12,508 nucleotides of DNA from Vulcanococcus sp. SFB_649D_100_25 (lineage in GTDB: Bacteria > Cyanobacteriota > Cyanobacteriia > PCC-6307 > Cyanobiaceae): contig JAURGL010000038.1 of NCBI GenBank assembly GCA_030833825.1, positions 1 through 12,508 of the forward strand. The letters are read 5' to 3'. The notes beneath the pieces are model-generated. The model saw nothing but the letters and a program-made list of their open reading frames with translations, was not told the origin of the DNA and made no database searches. Every line of letters starts with the position of its first letter. Positions within the stretch are counted from its first letter, which is position 1. Below are positions 1 through 6,492 of the stretch, piece by piece. The translations under genes were made by a program, and so were the position numbers.

Positions 1-316
1 CGCCGGGCAGCATGGTCGTCAGGCCGCGTCTTGCCTGCGCCGTGAGCGAAGCCGTCACCGCCGGCGGCGAATGACCGAACATCGCGCCGGTGTCGCCGAG
101 ACAGAAGTCGGCGTAGCGGTTGCCGTCCACGTCCCAGGCGTAGGCCCCCTTGACCCGATCGAACACGATCGGCTGCCCGCCCACTGAGCGGAAGGCGCGC
201 ACCGGAGAACTCACGCCGCCGGGCATCAGCTTCTGGGCGGCACTGAAGAGTTCCTGGGACCGGGTGGTGTTGTGCACAGGTGCCGTAACAGGAGCCGAGG
301 TCAAAACGGAATCCAC
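1..316 (-). CDS. hemL: HemL-like class III aminotransferase N-terminus, possibly chimeric, cut by window edge
   Basis: This is the 5' part of a PLP-dependent class III aminotransferase, open to the window edge. After a variable leader, the protein reads NTTRSQELFSAAQKLMPGG, then SSPVRAFRSVGGQPIVFDR and YAWDVDGNRY. These are hallmark blocks of glutamate-1-semialdehyde 2,1-aminomutase, which makes 5-aminolevulinate for heme and chlorophyll. HemL should continue with an IDYIGSWGP-like block and a GHAHP block. Here the frame stays open but reads ADFCLGDTGAMFGHSPPAV and later GLTTMLPG, which I associate with other class III transaminases. The change falls near position 115. I chose the GTG at 314-316 because it gives a leader of about 15 residues before NTTRSQ, as in cyanobacterial HemL. 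The frame has no stop for some distance upstream, so the start is uncertain. HemL identity of the first 70 residues is firm; the rest may come from a hybrid gene or a misassembly. Confidence 0.7.
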   Translation of the reverse strand, partial: MDSVLTSAPVTAPVHNTTRSQELFSAAQKLMPGGVSSPVRAFRSVGGQPIVFDRVKGAYAWDVDGNRYADFCLGDTGAMFGHSPPAVTASLTAQARRGLTTMLPG

Positions 317-440
317 AGACTGGGAGGGGGCTTCGCTCCCAGGACGGGGGCACAAGCGTCGACCATCCTTACGCAATCGACGGCCCTGCGGTCCAGAGCG
401 TTCCAGCTCGTTATGGTCATGCGGTGCACCCGGGGACGCT
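317..440. promoter_or_regulatory. Divergent spacer between hemL-like gene and glcD
   Basis: These 124 bases must hold the promoters of both outward-reading genes. On the plus strand TATGGT at 412-417 is a weak -10 candidate about 24 nt before the glcD GTG, without a convincing -35. I see no operator-like inverted repeat. The role is inferred from gene orientation alone. Confidence 0.35.
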
Positions 441-1913
441 GTGAATCCAGACTGGGGCTTGGTTGAGCGCCGGTTGCGGGCTTTTTTGCCGCAGCGTTCC
501 GTGGTGTCGAAGCGTCAGGAGTTGCTGGCCTACGACTGCGATGGCCTCACCCTGCACCGCCACCAGCCTCCCCTGGTGGTGCTGCCGGACACGGCTGAAC
601 AGGTGGCGCAGGTGGTGCGCCTGTGCAACGAGCTGGAGGTTCCGTTCATTGCCCGCGGCAGTGGCACAGGCCTCTCCGGTGGGGCCCTGGCGGAGCAGCC
701 TGCCCTGGTGATCGCCACCAGCCGGATGCGCCGCGTCCTGGAGGTGGATCTAGAGAACGAGCGGATCACCGTGGAGCCGGGGGTGATCAACAGCTGGGTG
801 ACCCGGGCCGTGGCGGGAGATGGCTTCTATTACGCCCCCGACCCCTCCAGCCAGGTGGCCTGCAGCATCGGCGGGAACGTGGCCGAGAACTCCGGCGGTG
901 TCCACTGCCTGAAGTACGGCGTCACCAGCAACCACGTCCTGGCAATGCAGGTGGTGTTGCCCGATGGGTCGATCACCACCCTGGGGGGCAACCTGCCGGA
1001 GCTGGATGCCCTAGACCTGCGGGGGGTGTTTATCGGCAGTGAAGGCACCCTGGGTATCGCGACCGCGATCACCCTGCGCTTGCTGCGGGCACCGGCCAGC
1101 GTGGCTGTGCTCCTGGCGGACTTTGCCTCCATGGAGGCGGCCGGGGAAGCGGTGCGCCTGATCACAGGCGCCGGCGTGCTCCCCGCAGGCATGGAAATGA
1201 TGGACAACCGCTGCATCTGCGCGGTGAACGACTTCTTCGGGGTCGATGAATACCCGCGCGAAGCGGCGGCGGTGTTGCTGGTGGAGCTCGATGGTCATCC
1301 CCTCGAGGTGAAGGAATCGGTGCAGTTGGCCCGTGAGCTCTGCCTGCAGGCCGGGGCTGGCGGGGTGCGGGAGGCCTGGACGCCTGAGGAGCGGGAGCGC
1401 CTTTGGAAGGGCCGCAAGAGCGCGATTTCAGCGTTGGGTCGCCAATTCCCCAGTTACTACCTCCAGGACGGTGTCGTGCCCCGCACCGCTCTCCCGAAGG
1501 TCTTGGCGGCCATTGAACGCCTCAGCGAGGAGCACGGCCTGGCGGTGGCGAATGTGTTCCACGCCGGTGATGGGAACCTCCACCCCCTGATCCTCTACCG
1601 CTCGGAGGAGCCCGGCGTGCAGGAGCGGGTCACAGCCCTTGGTGCCGCGATCCTCAAGCTCTGCCTGGAGGTGGGCGGCAGCATCAGCGGTGAGCACGGG
1701 GTTGGCAGCGACAAACGTTGCTACATGGACTGGATGTTCAGTCCTGACGATCTGGAGACCATGCAGCGGGTCCGGCATGCTTTTGACCCCGATGGTCTGG
1801 CCAATCCCGGCAAGATTTTCCCGACGCCCAAAACCTGTTCTGAATCAGCCCGGCGCCTGGTAACCCTTAAGGCCGAGGGCCGTCAGCTCCCCCCCGAAGC
1901 CACGGTCTTTTAG
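441..1913 (+). CDS. glcD: Glycolate dehydrogenase FAD-binding subunit GlcD (490 aa)
   Basis: FAD-linked 2-hydroxyacid dehydrogenase of the GlcD/LldD2 family. In cyanobacteria it oxidises the photorespiratory product glycolate to glyoxylate and passes electrons to the membrane. The FAD_binding_4 fold spans about residues 40-215, with ARGSGTGLSGGAL (71-83), DPSSQVACSIGGNVAENSGG (134-153) and GSEGTLGIATAITL (199-212). The C-terminal oxidase cap carries NVFHAGDGNLHPLILY (371-386) and GGSISGEHGVGSDKR (412-426). It ends with FDPDGLANPGKIFPTP (448-463). The frame is open back to position 150, but that extension runs antisense through the hemL-like gene. GTG 441 gives the usual family N-terminus (NPDW..VE..L..FLP) and has GGGG at 433-436 upstream. 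glcE and glcF are absent from the window, as is common for cyanobacteria with a stand-alone glcD. It converges on xth with a 12-nt gap. Confidence 0.93.
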   Translation: MNPDWGLVERRLRAFLPQRSVVSKRQELLAYDCDGLTLHRHQPPLVVLPDTAEQVAQVVRLCNELEVPFIARGSGTGLSGGALAEQPALVIATSRMRRVLEVDLENERITVEPGVINSWVTRAVAGDGFYYAPDPSSQVACSIGGNVAENSGGVHCLKYGVTSNHVLAMQVVLPDGSITTLGGNLPELDALDLRGVFIGSEGTLGIATAITLRLLRAPASVAVLLADFASMEAAGEAVRLITGAGVLPAGMEMMDNRCICAVNDFFGVDEYPREAAAVLLVELDGHPLEVKESVQLARELCLQAGAGGVREAWTPEERERLWKGRKSAISALGRQFPSYYLQDGVVPRTALPKVLAAIERLSEEHGLAVANVFHAGDGNLHPLILYRSEEPGVQERVTALGAAILKLCLEVGGSISGEHGVGSDKRCYMDWMFSPDDLETMQRVRHAFDPDGLANPGKIFPTPKTCSESARRLVTLKAEGRQLPPEATVF

Positions 1914-1925
1914 GGAAAACGCTCT

Positions 1926-2762
1926 TTAGGGCCAGCTGTCCTCGTCAGCGTCGCTGTCGTCCTCCGCTGACCAGGCCAGGTTCACCAGGACTGGGGCGTG
2001 GTCACTCGGTTGGGTGTTGCCGCGGGTCTGTTTGTGGATCACGCAGCCGGTGGCGCATTGCAGCAGGTCCTCCGACAGATAGATGTGGTCAATCCGCCAG
2101 CCCTTGTCGCGGTCCCAGGCGCCACTGCGGTAGTCCCACCAGCTCCAGTGGCCGCTGTCCGGTTCAAACACGCGGAACACATCGCTGAGGCGCTCCCCCA
2201 GGGCCGCTCGCAGGGCGGATCGCTCGGGATCGCTGGCCATGATGGTGCCCGTGAGCCGCTCCGGGTCGGGTAGATCCCTGTCCTCCAGGCCGATGTTGAA
2301 GTCGCCCACCATGCAGAGCGGATCCCCCTGCTCCTCCTGAACCGCCAGGTATCGCTGCAGGCAGGCGAGCCAGGCGAGTTTGTAGGGGTATTTCTCGCTG
2401 CTGAGGGAGCTCCCATTGGGCACATAGAGGTTGAGCACCCGGATCCCATCCACAAGGGCGCTGATCACCCGCTTCTGCTCGCTCAGCTCCGAAGCCTCAG
2501 GGTCCTGGGGCAGCAGGGCCTCAAACCCGACCTGCACGTCCTCCAGGGGGAGCCGACTGATCAGGGCAACGCCGTTGTAGGCCTTCTGTCCACTGATGGC
2601 GCAGTGGTAACCGATCTGCTCAAAGGCCTGATGCGGAAAGAGGTCGTCGGAGACCTTCGTTTCCTGCAGGCAGAGGACATCCGGTTGCTCCTGCTGCAGC
2701 CAGCTCAGCACCTGATCGAGGCGCGTACGCACGGAATTCACGTTCCAGCTGGCGATGCGCAT
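1926..2762 (-). CDS. xth: Exodeoxyribonuclease III / AP endonuclease (278 aa)
   Basis: Mg2+-dependent 3'-5' exonuclease and AP endonuclease of base-excision repair, from the endonuclease/exonuclease/phosphatase superfamily. The catalytic set is complete: N7 in SWNVNS, E34 in LQETK, Y113 in LYVPNG, D154 and N156 in GDFNI, D225 in RIDHIYLS, and D254-H255 in PSDHAPV. The length matches the family (about 260-280 aa). The frame extends 12 codons further upstream to 2798, but ATG 2760-2762 gives the canonical MRIASWNVNS N-terminus, so I prefer it; no clear Shine-Dalgarno precedes it. The C-terminal tail is acidic (AEDDSDADEDSWP). The gene diverges from the small secreted protein gene across 64 nt, which must contain both promoters. 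Confidence 0.95.
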   Translation of the reverse strand: MRIASWNVNSVRTRLDQVLSWLQQEQPDVLCLQETKVSDDLFPHQAFEQIGYHCAISGQKAYNGVALISRLPLEDVQVGFEALLPQDPEASELSEQKRVISALVDGIRVLNLYVPNGSSLSSEKYPYKLAWLACLQRYLAVQEEQGDPLCMVGDFNIGLEDRDLPDPERLTGTIMASDPERSALRAALGERLSDVFRVFEPDSGHWSWWDYRSGAWDRDKGWRIDHIYLSEDLLQCATGCVIHKQTRGNTQPSDHAPVLVNLAWSAEDDSDADEDSWP

Positions 2763-2826
2763 GGTGGACCGATGGCTCTTGGGGGCTGCTCCTAGCATTC
2801 CCGCAAGCCTTCCGTGCGTTCACGCC

Positions 2827-3156
2827 ATGTCCCGTCGAATCGCCTCGGTTGCCGCTGCAGCTCTGTTGGGTTCCGCTCTGGGGGCTCTGCCGGCGGCAAG
2901 GGCGGATTACAACAGTGGGCTCTCCACCCAGGAGCAGCGCCTGTACGACTACGGCCCCTCCGGCAGCAATGGCACCGGGACGGGCAAGGGCGGATCGATT
3001 TTCGACAGTGCGAATCCGATCGATCTGATGAACAAGCTGAAACGCAGCACCGCCATGGATGACGCCACCGATCCAGGTGACGCCATCGACGCGGCCCTTA
3101 AGGCGTTGGAGACGCCGGCTCCGGTGTCGTCGCAGCCTTTGGTGACGGCCCCTTAG
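2827..3156 (+). CDS. Small secreted hypothetical protein (109 aa)
   Basis: I do not recognise a named family. The start at ATG 2827 gives a textbook Sec signal peptide: basic MSRR, a hydrophobic Ala/Leu core, and a likely cleavage after LPAARA (near residue 26). The mature protein of about 83 residues begins DYNSGLSTQEQRLYDYGPSG, has a Gly/Thr/Ser-rich linker, then SIFDSANPIDLMNKLKRSTA, an acidic stretch with DPGDAIDAALKAL, and a Pro-rich tail. An upstream in-frame ATG (2755) would bury the signal peptide behind 24 residues and is rejected. The protein is probably exported to the periplasm or thylakoid lumen. The last 59 nt overlap, tail-to-tail, the 3' end of the TPR gene on the other strand. 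A real gene is likely because of the signal peptide; the function is unknown. Confidence 0.75.
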   Translation: MSRRIASVAAAALLGSALGALPAARADYNSGLSTQEQRLYDYGPSGSNGTGTGKGGSIFDSANPIDLMNKLKRSTAMDDATDPGDAIDAALKALETPAPVSSQPLVTAP

Positions 3157-3916
3157 GGGTCTCCAGGCTGGCCAGTCCCCAGTTGGCGGCCACCCGATCC
3201 AGCCTTGGGTCCCTGTTTTCCGGCTGCCGAGAGCGCGCCTGCGCCATCGTGTCCTGGGCTCCCTTGGTGTCCCCCGCCTCCTGCTTGAGCAGGGCTAGAG
3301 CCAGCAGGGGGCGAGGATCCCTGGGGAAATCGGCGGCCAATTTGCTGTAGGTGGCAGCGGCTTGCTGCTGCTGACCCTGTTGCTGTTGCAGATCGGCCAG
3401 CACAAGGCCAATGGGCAGAAGCTGGGGCTTGGGAGTGGGCTTGGAGTTCTTCTCCATTAGGGCCTTGAGTTGCGCCTGGGCCTCGGATCCGCGGCCCTGC
3501 TCGAGTTGCAGGACCGTCAGCAGTTGCAGGGCTTCGATGCGGTCGGGCTGAAGATTGAGGATCTGACGGAGCTCCCGCTCCGCCCCGGACCGGTTGTTGT
3601 TGTTGCGGCGCAGCTCAGCGAGGAGCAAGCGGATCTGCCAGCGCTCGGGTTGTTGATCAGCCAATTGCTCCAGCAGCAGGGTGGCTTCGGCCTGGTTGCC
3701 CGAGGCCAGCAGCAGTTGCAACAGTTGTTTCTGGTCGCTGCTGCTGGCTGTGCCAGCGGCGAGGCGCCCCTGCAGCACCTGGATTTGTCGTTCAGCGGAG
3801 GCCTGGGTGCCGCTGATGCCGGGGGCACTGCGCTGCCCCAGCCACCAGCCGGTGGCCAGGGAGCCCGACACCAGGCAGACCGCTCCGATCGACAGCAGCA
3901 CACCGGTGCGGGCCAT
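3098..3916 (-). CDS. Membrane-anchored TPR protein (272 aa)
   Basis: The protein starts with one hydrophobic segment (residues about 5-26, VLLSIGAVCLVSGSLATGWW), probably an N-terminal membrane anchor with the rest exposed outside the cytoplasm. Residues about 60-230 are helical tetratricopeptide-like repeats. Typical repeat positions appear in LLLASGNQAEATLLLEQLAD, GAERELRQILNLQPDRIEAL and QQAAATYSKLAADFPRDP. The sequence is very Gln-rich (QQQQGQQQQ) and ends in a Pro/Thr/Ala-rich disordered tail. Such proteins are protein-interaction scaffolds, and no specific partner can be named. ATG 3914-3916 is the obvious start because the anchor follows directly. It diverges from the 4020 gene across about 100 nt. 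Confidence 0.85.
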   Translation of the reverse strand: MARTGVLLSIGAVCLVSGSLATGWWLGQRSAPGISGTQASAERQIQVLQGRLAAGTASSSDQKQLLQLLLASGNQAEATLLLEQLADQQPERWQIRLLLAELRRNNNNRSGAERELRQILNLQPDRIEALQLLTVLQLEQGRGSEAQAQLKALMEKNSKPTPKPQLLPIGLVLADLQQQQGQQQQAAATYSKLAADFPRDPRPLLALALLKQEAGDTKGAQDTMAQARSRQPENRDPRLDRVAANWGLASLETPKGPSPKAATTPEPASPTP

Positions 3917-3970
3917 GGTGGATGTCAGGAATGCGCCTCAGTCTGGGCCCTTTTCCCAGGCTGGGTACAT

Positions 3971-3984
3971 TGGCCCGCGGGCCA
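3971..3984. promoter_or_regulatory. 14-bp perfect palindrome in divergent spacer
   Basis: TGGCCCGCGGGCCA is an exact inverted repeat lying between the divergent TPR gene (starts 3916) and the plus-strand operon beginning at 4020. Just upstream, TACATT at 3966-3971 is a possible -10 element for the plus-strand genes. A dyad here could be an operator or a short hairpin in the leader, but GC-rich DNA throws up such dyads by chance. Confidence 0.3.
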
Positions 3985-4019
3985 TGGTTCACACGAGCGC
4001 CCAGAGGGTTTCAGCCACG

Positions 4020-4622
4020 ATGCGTCAACACCCCATTTCCCCGGTCACAGAGCCGATGCAGTACCGGGCCATTGGCGTGGTGCGGGGGACCTACGTGCCG
4101 GCGGATCCTGAGCAGCTGACCCGGGGGGTGATCCAGACCGAGGACGGCAGCGAGATCGATGCGGTGGTGCTCGGGCGGGTCCTGACCTTGATGCGTCGCC
4201 ATCTCGATCTGAGCAAGTCCCACCTGTGGGTGGCCTATCCCCGCTTCCGCGATCCCGATCAGCTCCATCTGCAACTGGTGGGCGTCTGGGAACCGAGCAC
4301 CCTCGCGCCGGAAGACGGCTCCAGCAGCGATGACCTGCCTGAGGGGGACGGGTACTTCTCGGTTCGTGGTGAGTTGATCTACACCCGCCCCGACGATGGT
4401 GATCTGGTGGTGAAGATCCGCCAGCAGCCCCGCCCCGATGGCAGCCGTCCCACCCCCTTCAAGCTGCAGCTCAAAGGGCAGGTGGATCCCGCCCACCTGC
4501 GGCATTTCGTCTCCCTTGATTTGCGACGCCAGGGTCAGGCGCTCCAGGTCGAGCAGCATGAAGTGATTGGTCCAGTGCCCCAGCGGGCCGGCAAGGGCCG
4601 CGGGCCCCGCGGGCGGCGCTGA
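4020..4622 (+). CDS. Conserved cyanobacterial hypothetical protein (about 200 aa)
   Basis: I recognise the general pattern of a cyanobacteria-specific hypothetical protein but no function. The core begins MQYRAIGVVRGTYVPADPEQ, followed by a TRGVIQTEDGSEIDAVVLGR block, then SHLWVAYPRFRD, and FSVRGELIYTRPDDGDLVVK further on. The predicted fold is mostly beta. The tail is strongly basic (AGKGRGPRGRR), which would suit nucleic-acid contact, but that is a guess. The start is uncertain: in-frame ATGs lie at 3984, 4020 and 4056, none with a clear ribosome site. The conserved core starts at 4056, so 4020 gives a short 12-residue leader. It is the first gene of a tight plus-strand run; the next starts 2 nt after its stop. 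Confidence 0.75.
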   Translation: MRQHPISPVTEPMQYRAIGVVRGTYVPADPEQLTRGVIQTEDGSEIDAVVLGRVLTLMRRHLDLSKSHLWVAYPRFRDPDQLHLQLVGVWEPSTLAPEDGSSSDDLPEGDGYFSVRGELIYTRPDDGDLVVKIRQQPRPDGSRPTPFKLQLKGQVDPAHLRHFVSLDLRRQGQALQVEQHEVIGPVPQRAGKGRGPRGRR

Positions 4623-4624
4623 GG

Positions 4625-5281
4625 ATGGCTTCACCGGAGCGGCCTGCAAGCTCCGATCAGGGCTCCACTGCTGCCCTTGGTGCCGGCCTGGCGGTGGCTG
4701 GGGTCAGTGCGATTGCCGTGGTGGGGCCTCTGCTGGGGATCTCCCCCTGGTTGATCGCCGGTGCCGCCGGGGGAGGCCTCGCGGCCCTGACCCTGGATGC
4801 ATCCCAGTTCGGTGGTCTCGGTGGTCATCTGCTGGCGGAGGCCCTTCCCTTCGGTCTGGGCCGGGCGCGTTTGAGGCGAATCGCCATCCATGAGGCCGGG
4901 CATCTGTTGTTGGCTCAGGACAACGCCTTGCCGGTGAAGCGGACCCTGGTGGGCAGTCGGGCCTGTTTGCGCCATGGTTTGCGGGTGAATGGCAGCACCG
5001 AGTTGGAGCCTCCCCCCCGGGTGAAGATGCCTCTGGAGGATCTGCGCCGCTGGAGCCGGGTGCTCCAGGCCGGGATGGCGGCCGAATGCCTGATCTACGG
5101 AGGGTCCCGCGGGGGAGCCGATGACCGTGCCCTGCTGGGGCGTCTCTGGGGCCTCTCGGGCCATGACGTCACCACCGCTCAGAACGAGCAGCGCCGTGCC
5201 CGGCGGGAAGTGGATCAGTGGCTGACGCGTCATCGCGCTGAGCTGGAGGCCAGCGCAGAACAGCTGTTGCAGGAGGCCTGA
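4625..5281 (+). CDS. Stand-alone M41-type zinc peptidase domain, membrane-anchored (218 aa)
   Basis: Two hydrophobic, Gly/Ala-rich segments (residues about 15-37 and 41-58) are followed by a domain like the peptidase part of FtsH. HEAGH at 89-93 is the HExxH zinc/catalytic motif. Residues 149-168 (AGMAAECLIYGGSRGGADDR) match the second FtsH block, usually GG.AAE..F....TGASNDL, and supply a plausible third zinc ligand at D167. The AAA ATPase module of FtsH is missing, and the whole protein is only 218 aa, so energy-dependent unfolding would have to come from elsewhere. It begins 2 nt after the previous stop, and its TGA overlaps the next ATG (TGATG), so translation is probably coupled with larC. 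The function is likely membrane proteolysis; the substrate is unknown. Cyanobacterial and plastid AAA-less relatives of FtsH are known. Confidence 0.8.
   Translation: MASPERPASSDQGSTAALGAGLAVAGVSAIAVVGPLLGISPWLIAGAAGGGLAALTLDASQFGGLGGHLLAEALPFGLGRARLRRIAIHEAGHLLLAQDNALPVKRTLVGSRACLRHGLRVNGSTELEPPPRVKMPLEDLRRWSRVLQAGMAAECLIYGGSRGGADDRALLGRLWGLSGHDVTTAQNEQRRARREVDQWLTRHRAELEASAEQLLQEA
5271..5276 (+). promoter_or_regulatory. Shine-Dalgarno of larC
   Basis: AGGAGG, perfectly complementary to the anti-SD, lies 4 nt before ATG 5281 and inside the last codons of the peptidase gene. It fixes the larC start at the TGATG overlap. Confidence 0.75.
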
Positions 5282-6492
5282 TGCAGGCGGGCTCACCCCT
5301 TGCGGTGATCGATTGCCCCACCGGTCTGGCGGGGAACATGCTCCTTGCGGCCCTGTTCGACTGCGGCCTACCCCAGTCCGTTGTGCAGGAACCCCTGGCT
5401 GCCCTGGGCCTGGAGGGGGCCTACCGCATCCAGCTGGAGGAACGGCGCAGTGGCGGGTTGCGGGGCCTGCACCTGGCGGTGGACTGCCTCGAGAGGCAAC
5501 CAAACCATCGCCATTGGGGGGAGTTGCGTGAGCAGATCCGCTCGGCTCCCTTGGCGCCTCGATTGAAGGAGCGGGTGCTCCAGGTGTTCGGCCTCCTGGC
5601 GGAGGCGGAGGCGGCCGTGCACGGGCATCCACCGGAGCAGGTGCACTTCCATGAGGTGGGTGCGATCGATGCCCTCGTGGATGTGGTGGGGGTCTGCGCC
5701 GGCCTGCAGCATTTCGGGGTGGAACAGCTGGTCTGCGCTCCTCCGCCGGCGGGGCATGGGCAGGTGGGGACCGCCCATGGCCTGTTGCCCCTTCCCGCTC
5801 CCGCGGTGCTGGAGCTGGCCCGCTGCCATCGGGTCCCACTGGCCAGCAGCGAGGGCTTCCCGCCGGGGGAACTCACCACCCCCACAGGATTGGCTCTGAT
5901 GGCGGCCTGGGCGGACCGCTTCGCCCCTGCGCCGGCCTTGAGCCCGCGGCTGGTGGGGGTGGGCCTGGGCACCAGGGAGCTGGATCGCCCCAATTTGCTG
6001 CGCCTGATCCTGGCTGAATCCAGCGGCGCCAGCGGGCCGGAGCGTCTGGAGGTGGTGCTGCAGCAGCAGGCCCAGATCGATGACGCCACGGCGGAGGATC
6101 TGGCGGTTCTGCAGGACCAGCTGCGGCAGGCGGGAGCCCTGGAGGTGTTCAGTCAGCCGGTCGTGATGAAGAAAGGACGTCTGGCCACGCAAATCACTGT
6201 GCTGGCCTGGCCGGATCAGGCGGCCCCCCTGCGCGAGATCTGGTGGCGTCACGGCAGCAGCCTCGGGGTGCGCGAGCAGATCCTGCAGCGCTGGGCCCTG
6301 CCCCGGCAGCTGCACGCACACCAGACCCCGTGGGGACCGGTGCAGATCAAGAGCTCCACCCGCCCCGATGGTTCGCTGTTGCGCAAGCCTGAGCTGGAGG
6401 ACCTGCGGGCCATCGCCGATCGCCTGCAGATGCCCTTACCGGAGCTGCGCCGGCGGATGCTCAGCTGGTTAGAGCAGGAGGAGCAGCCGTGA
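5281..6492 (+). CDS. larC: LarC nickel-insertion protein (403 aa)
   Basis: LarC (former DUF111) is a CTP-dependent cyclometallase. It inserts nickel into pyridinium-3,5-bisthiocarboxylic acid mononucleotide, the cofactor of lactate racemase LarA. The N-terminus DCPTGLAGNMLLAALFDCG (residues 11-29) is the family signature. VHFHEVGAIDALVDVVG (121-137) is the second block, and GELTTPTGLAL (196-206) the third. The C-terminal half, with VMKKGRLATQI, is the cyclisation/binding domain. Both halves are in one frame, unlike Lactobacillus plantarum where larC1/larC2 need a programmed frameshift. The signature usually has D where N19 stands, a minor change. No larA, larB or larE is present in the window. 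The gene overlaps its upstream neighbour by 1 nt and its downstream neighbour by 4 nt. Confidence 0.92.
   Translation: MQAGSPLAVIDCPTGLAGNMLLAALFDCGLPQSVVQEPLAALGLEGAYRIQLEERRSGGLRGLHLAVDCLERQPNHRHWGELREQIRSAPLAPRLKERVLQVFGLLAEAEAAVHGHPPEQVHFHEVGAIDALVDVVGVCAGLQHFGVEQLVCAPPPAGHGQVGTAHGLLPLPAPAVLELARCHRVPLASSEGFPPGELTTPTGLALMAAWADRFAPAPALSPRLVGVGLGTRELDRPNLLRLILAESSGASGPERLEVVLQQQAQIDDATAEDLAVLQDQLRQAGALEVFSQPVVMKKGRLATQITVLAWPDQAAPLREIWWRHGSSLGVREQILQRWALPRQLHAHQTPWGPVQIKSSTRPDGSLLRKPELEDLRAIADRLQMPLPELRRRMLSWLEQEEQP
6476..6481 (+). promoter_or_regulatory. Shine-Dalgarno selecting GTG 6489
   Basis: AGGAGG ends 7 nt before GTG 6489, within the last larC codons. It supports the GTG start and the 4-nt GTGA overlap rather than a later start. 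Confidence 0.7.

Noticed and set aside
150..440. 97-codon upstream extension of the glcD frame
   Set aside because: It runs antisense through the HemL-like N-terminus and lacks FAD-oxidase homology; the family N-terminus begins at GTG 441.
1914..1925. Terminator between convergent glcD and xth
   Set aside because: Only 12 nt, with no inverted repeat or T-run; termination signals, if any, lie inside the coding ends.
4631..5839. 402-codon minus-strand Pro/Gly/Arg-rich frame
   Set aside because: Antisense to the M41-type peptidase and larC, both with clear motifs; low-complexity composition typical of shadow frames in GC-rich DNA.
5368..6321. 317-codon minus-strand frame
   Set aside because: Fully inside larC on the opposite strand, with no recognisable domain.
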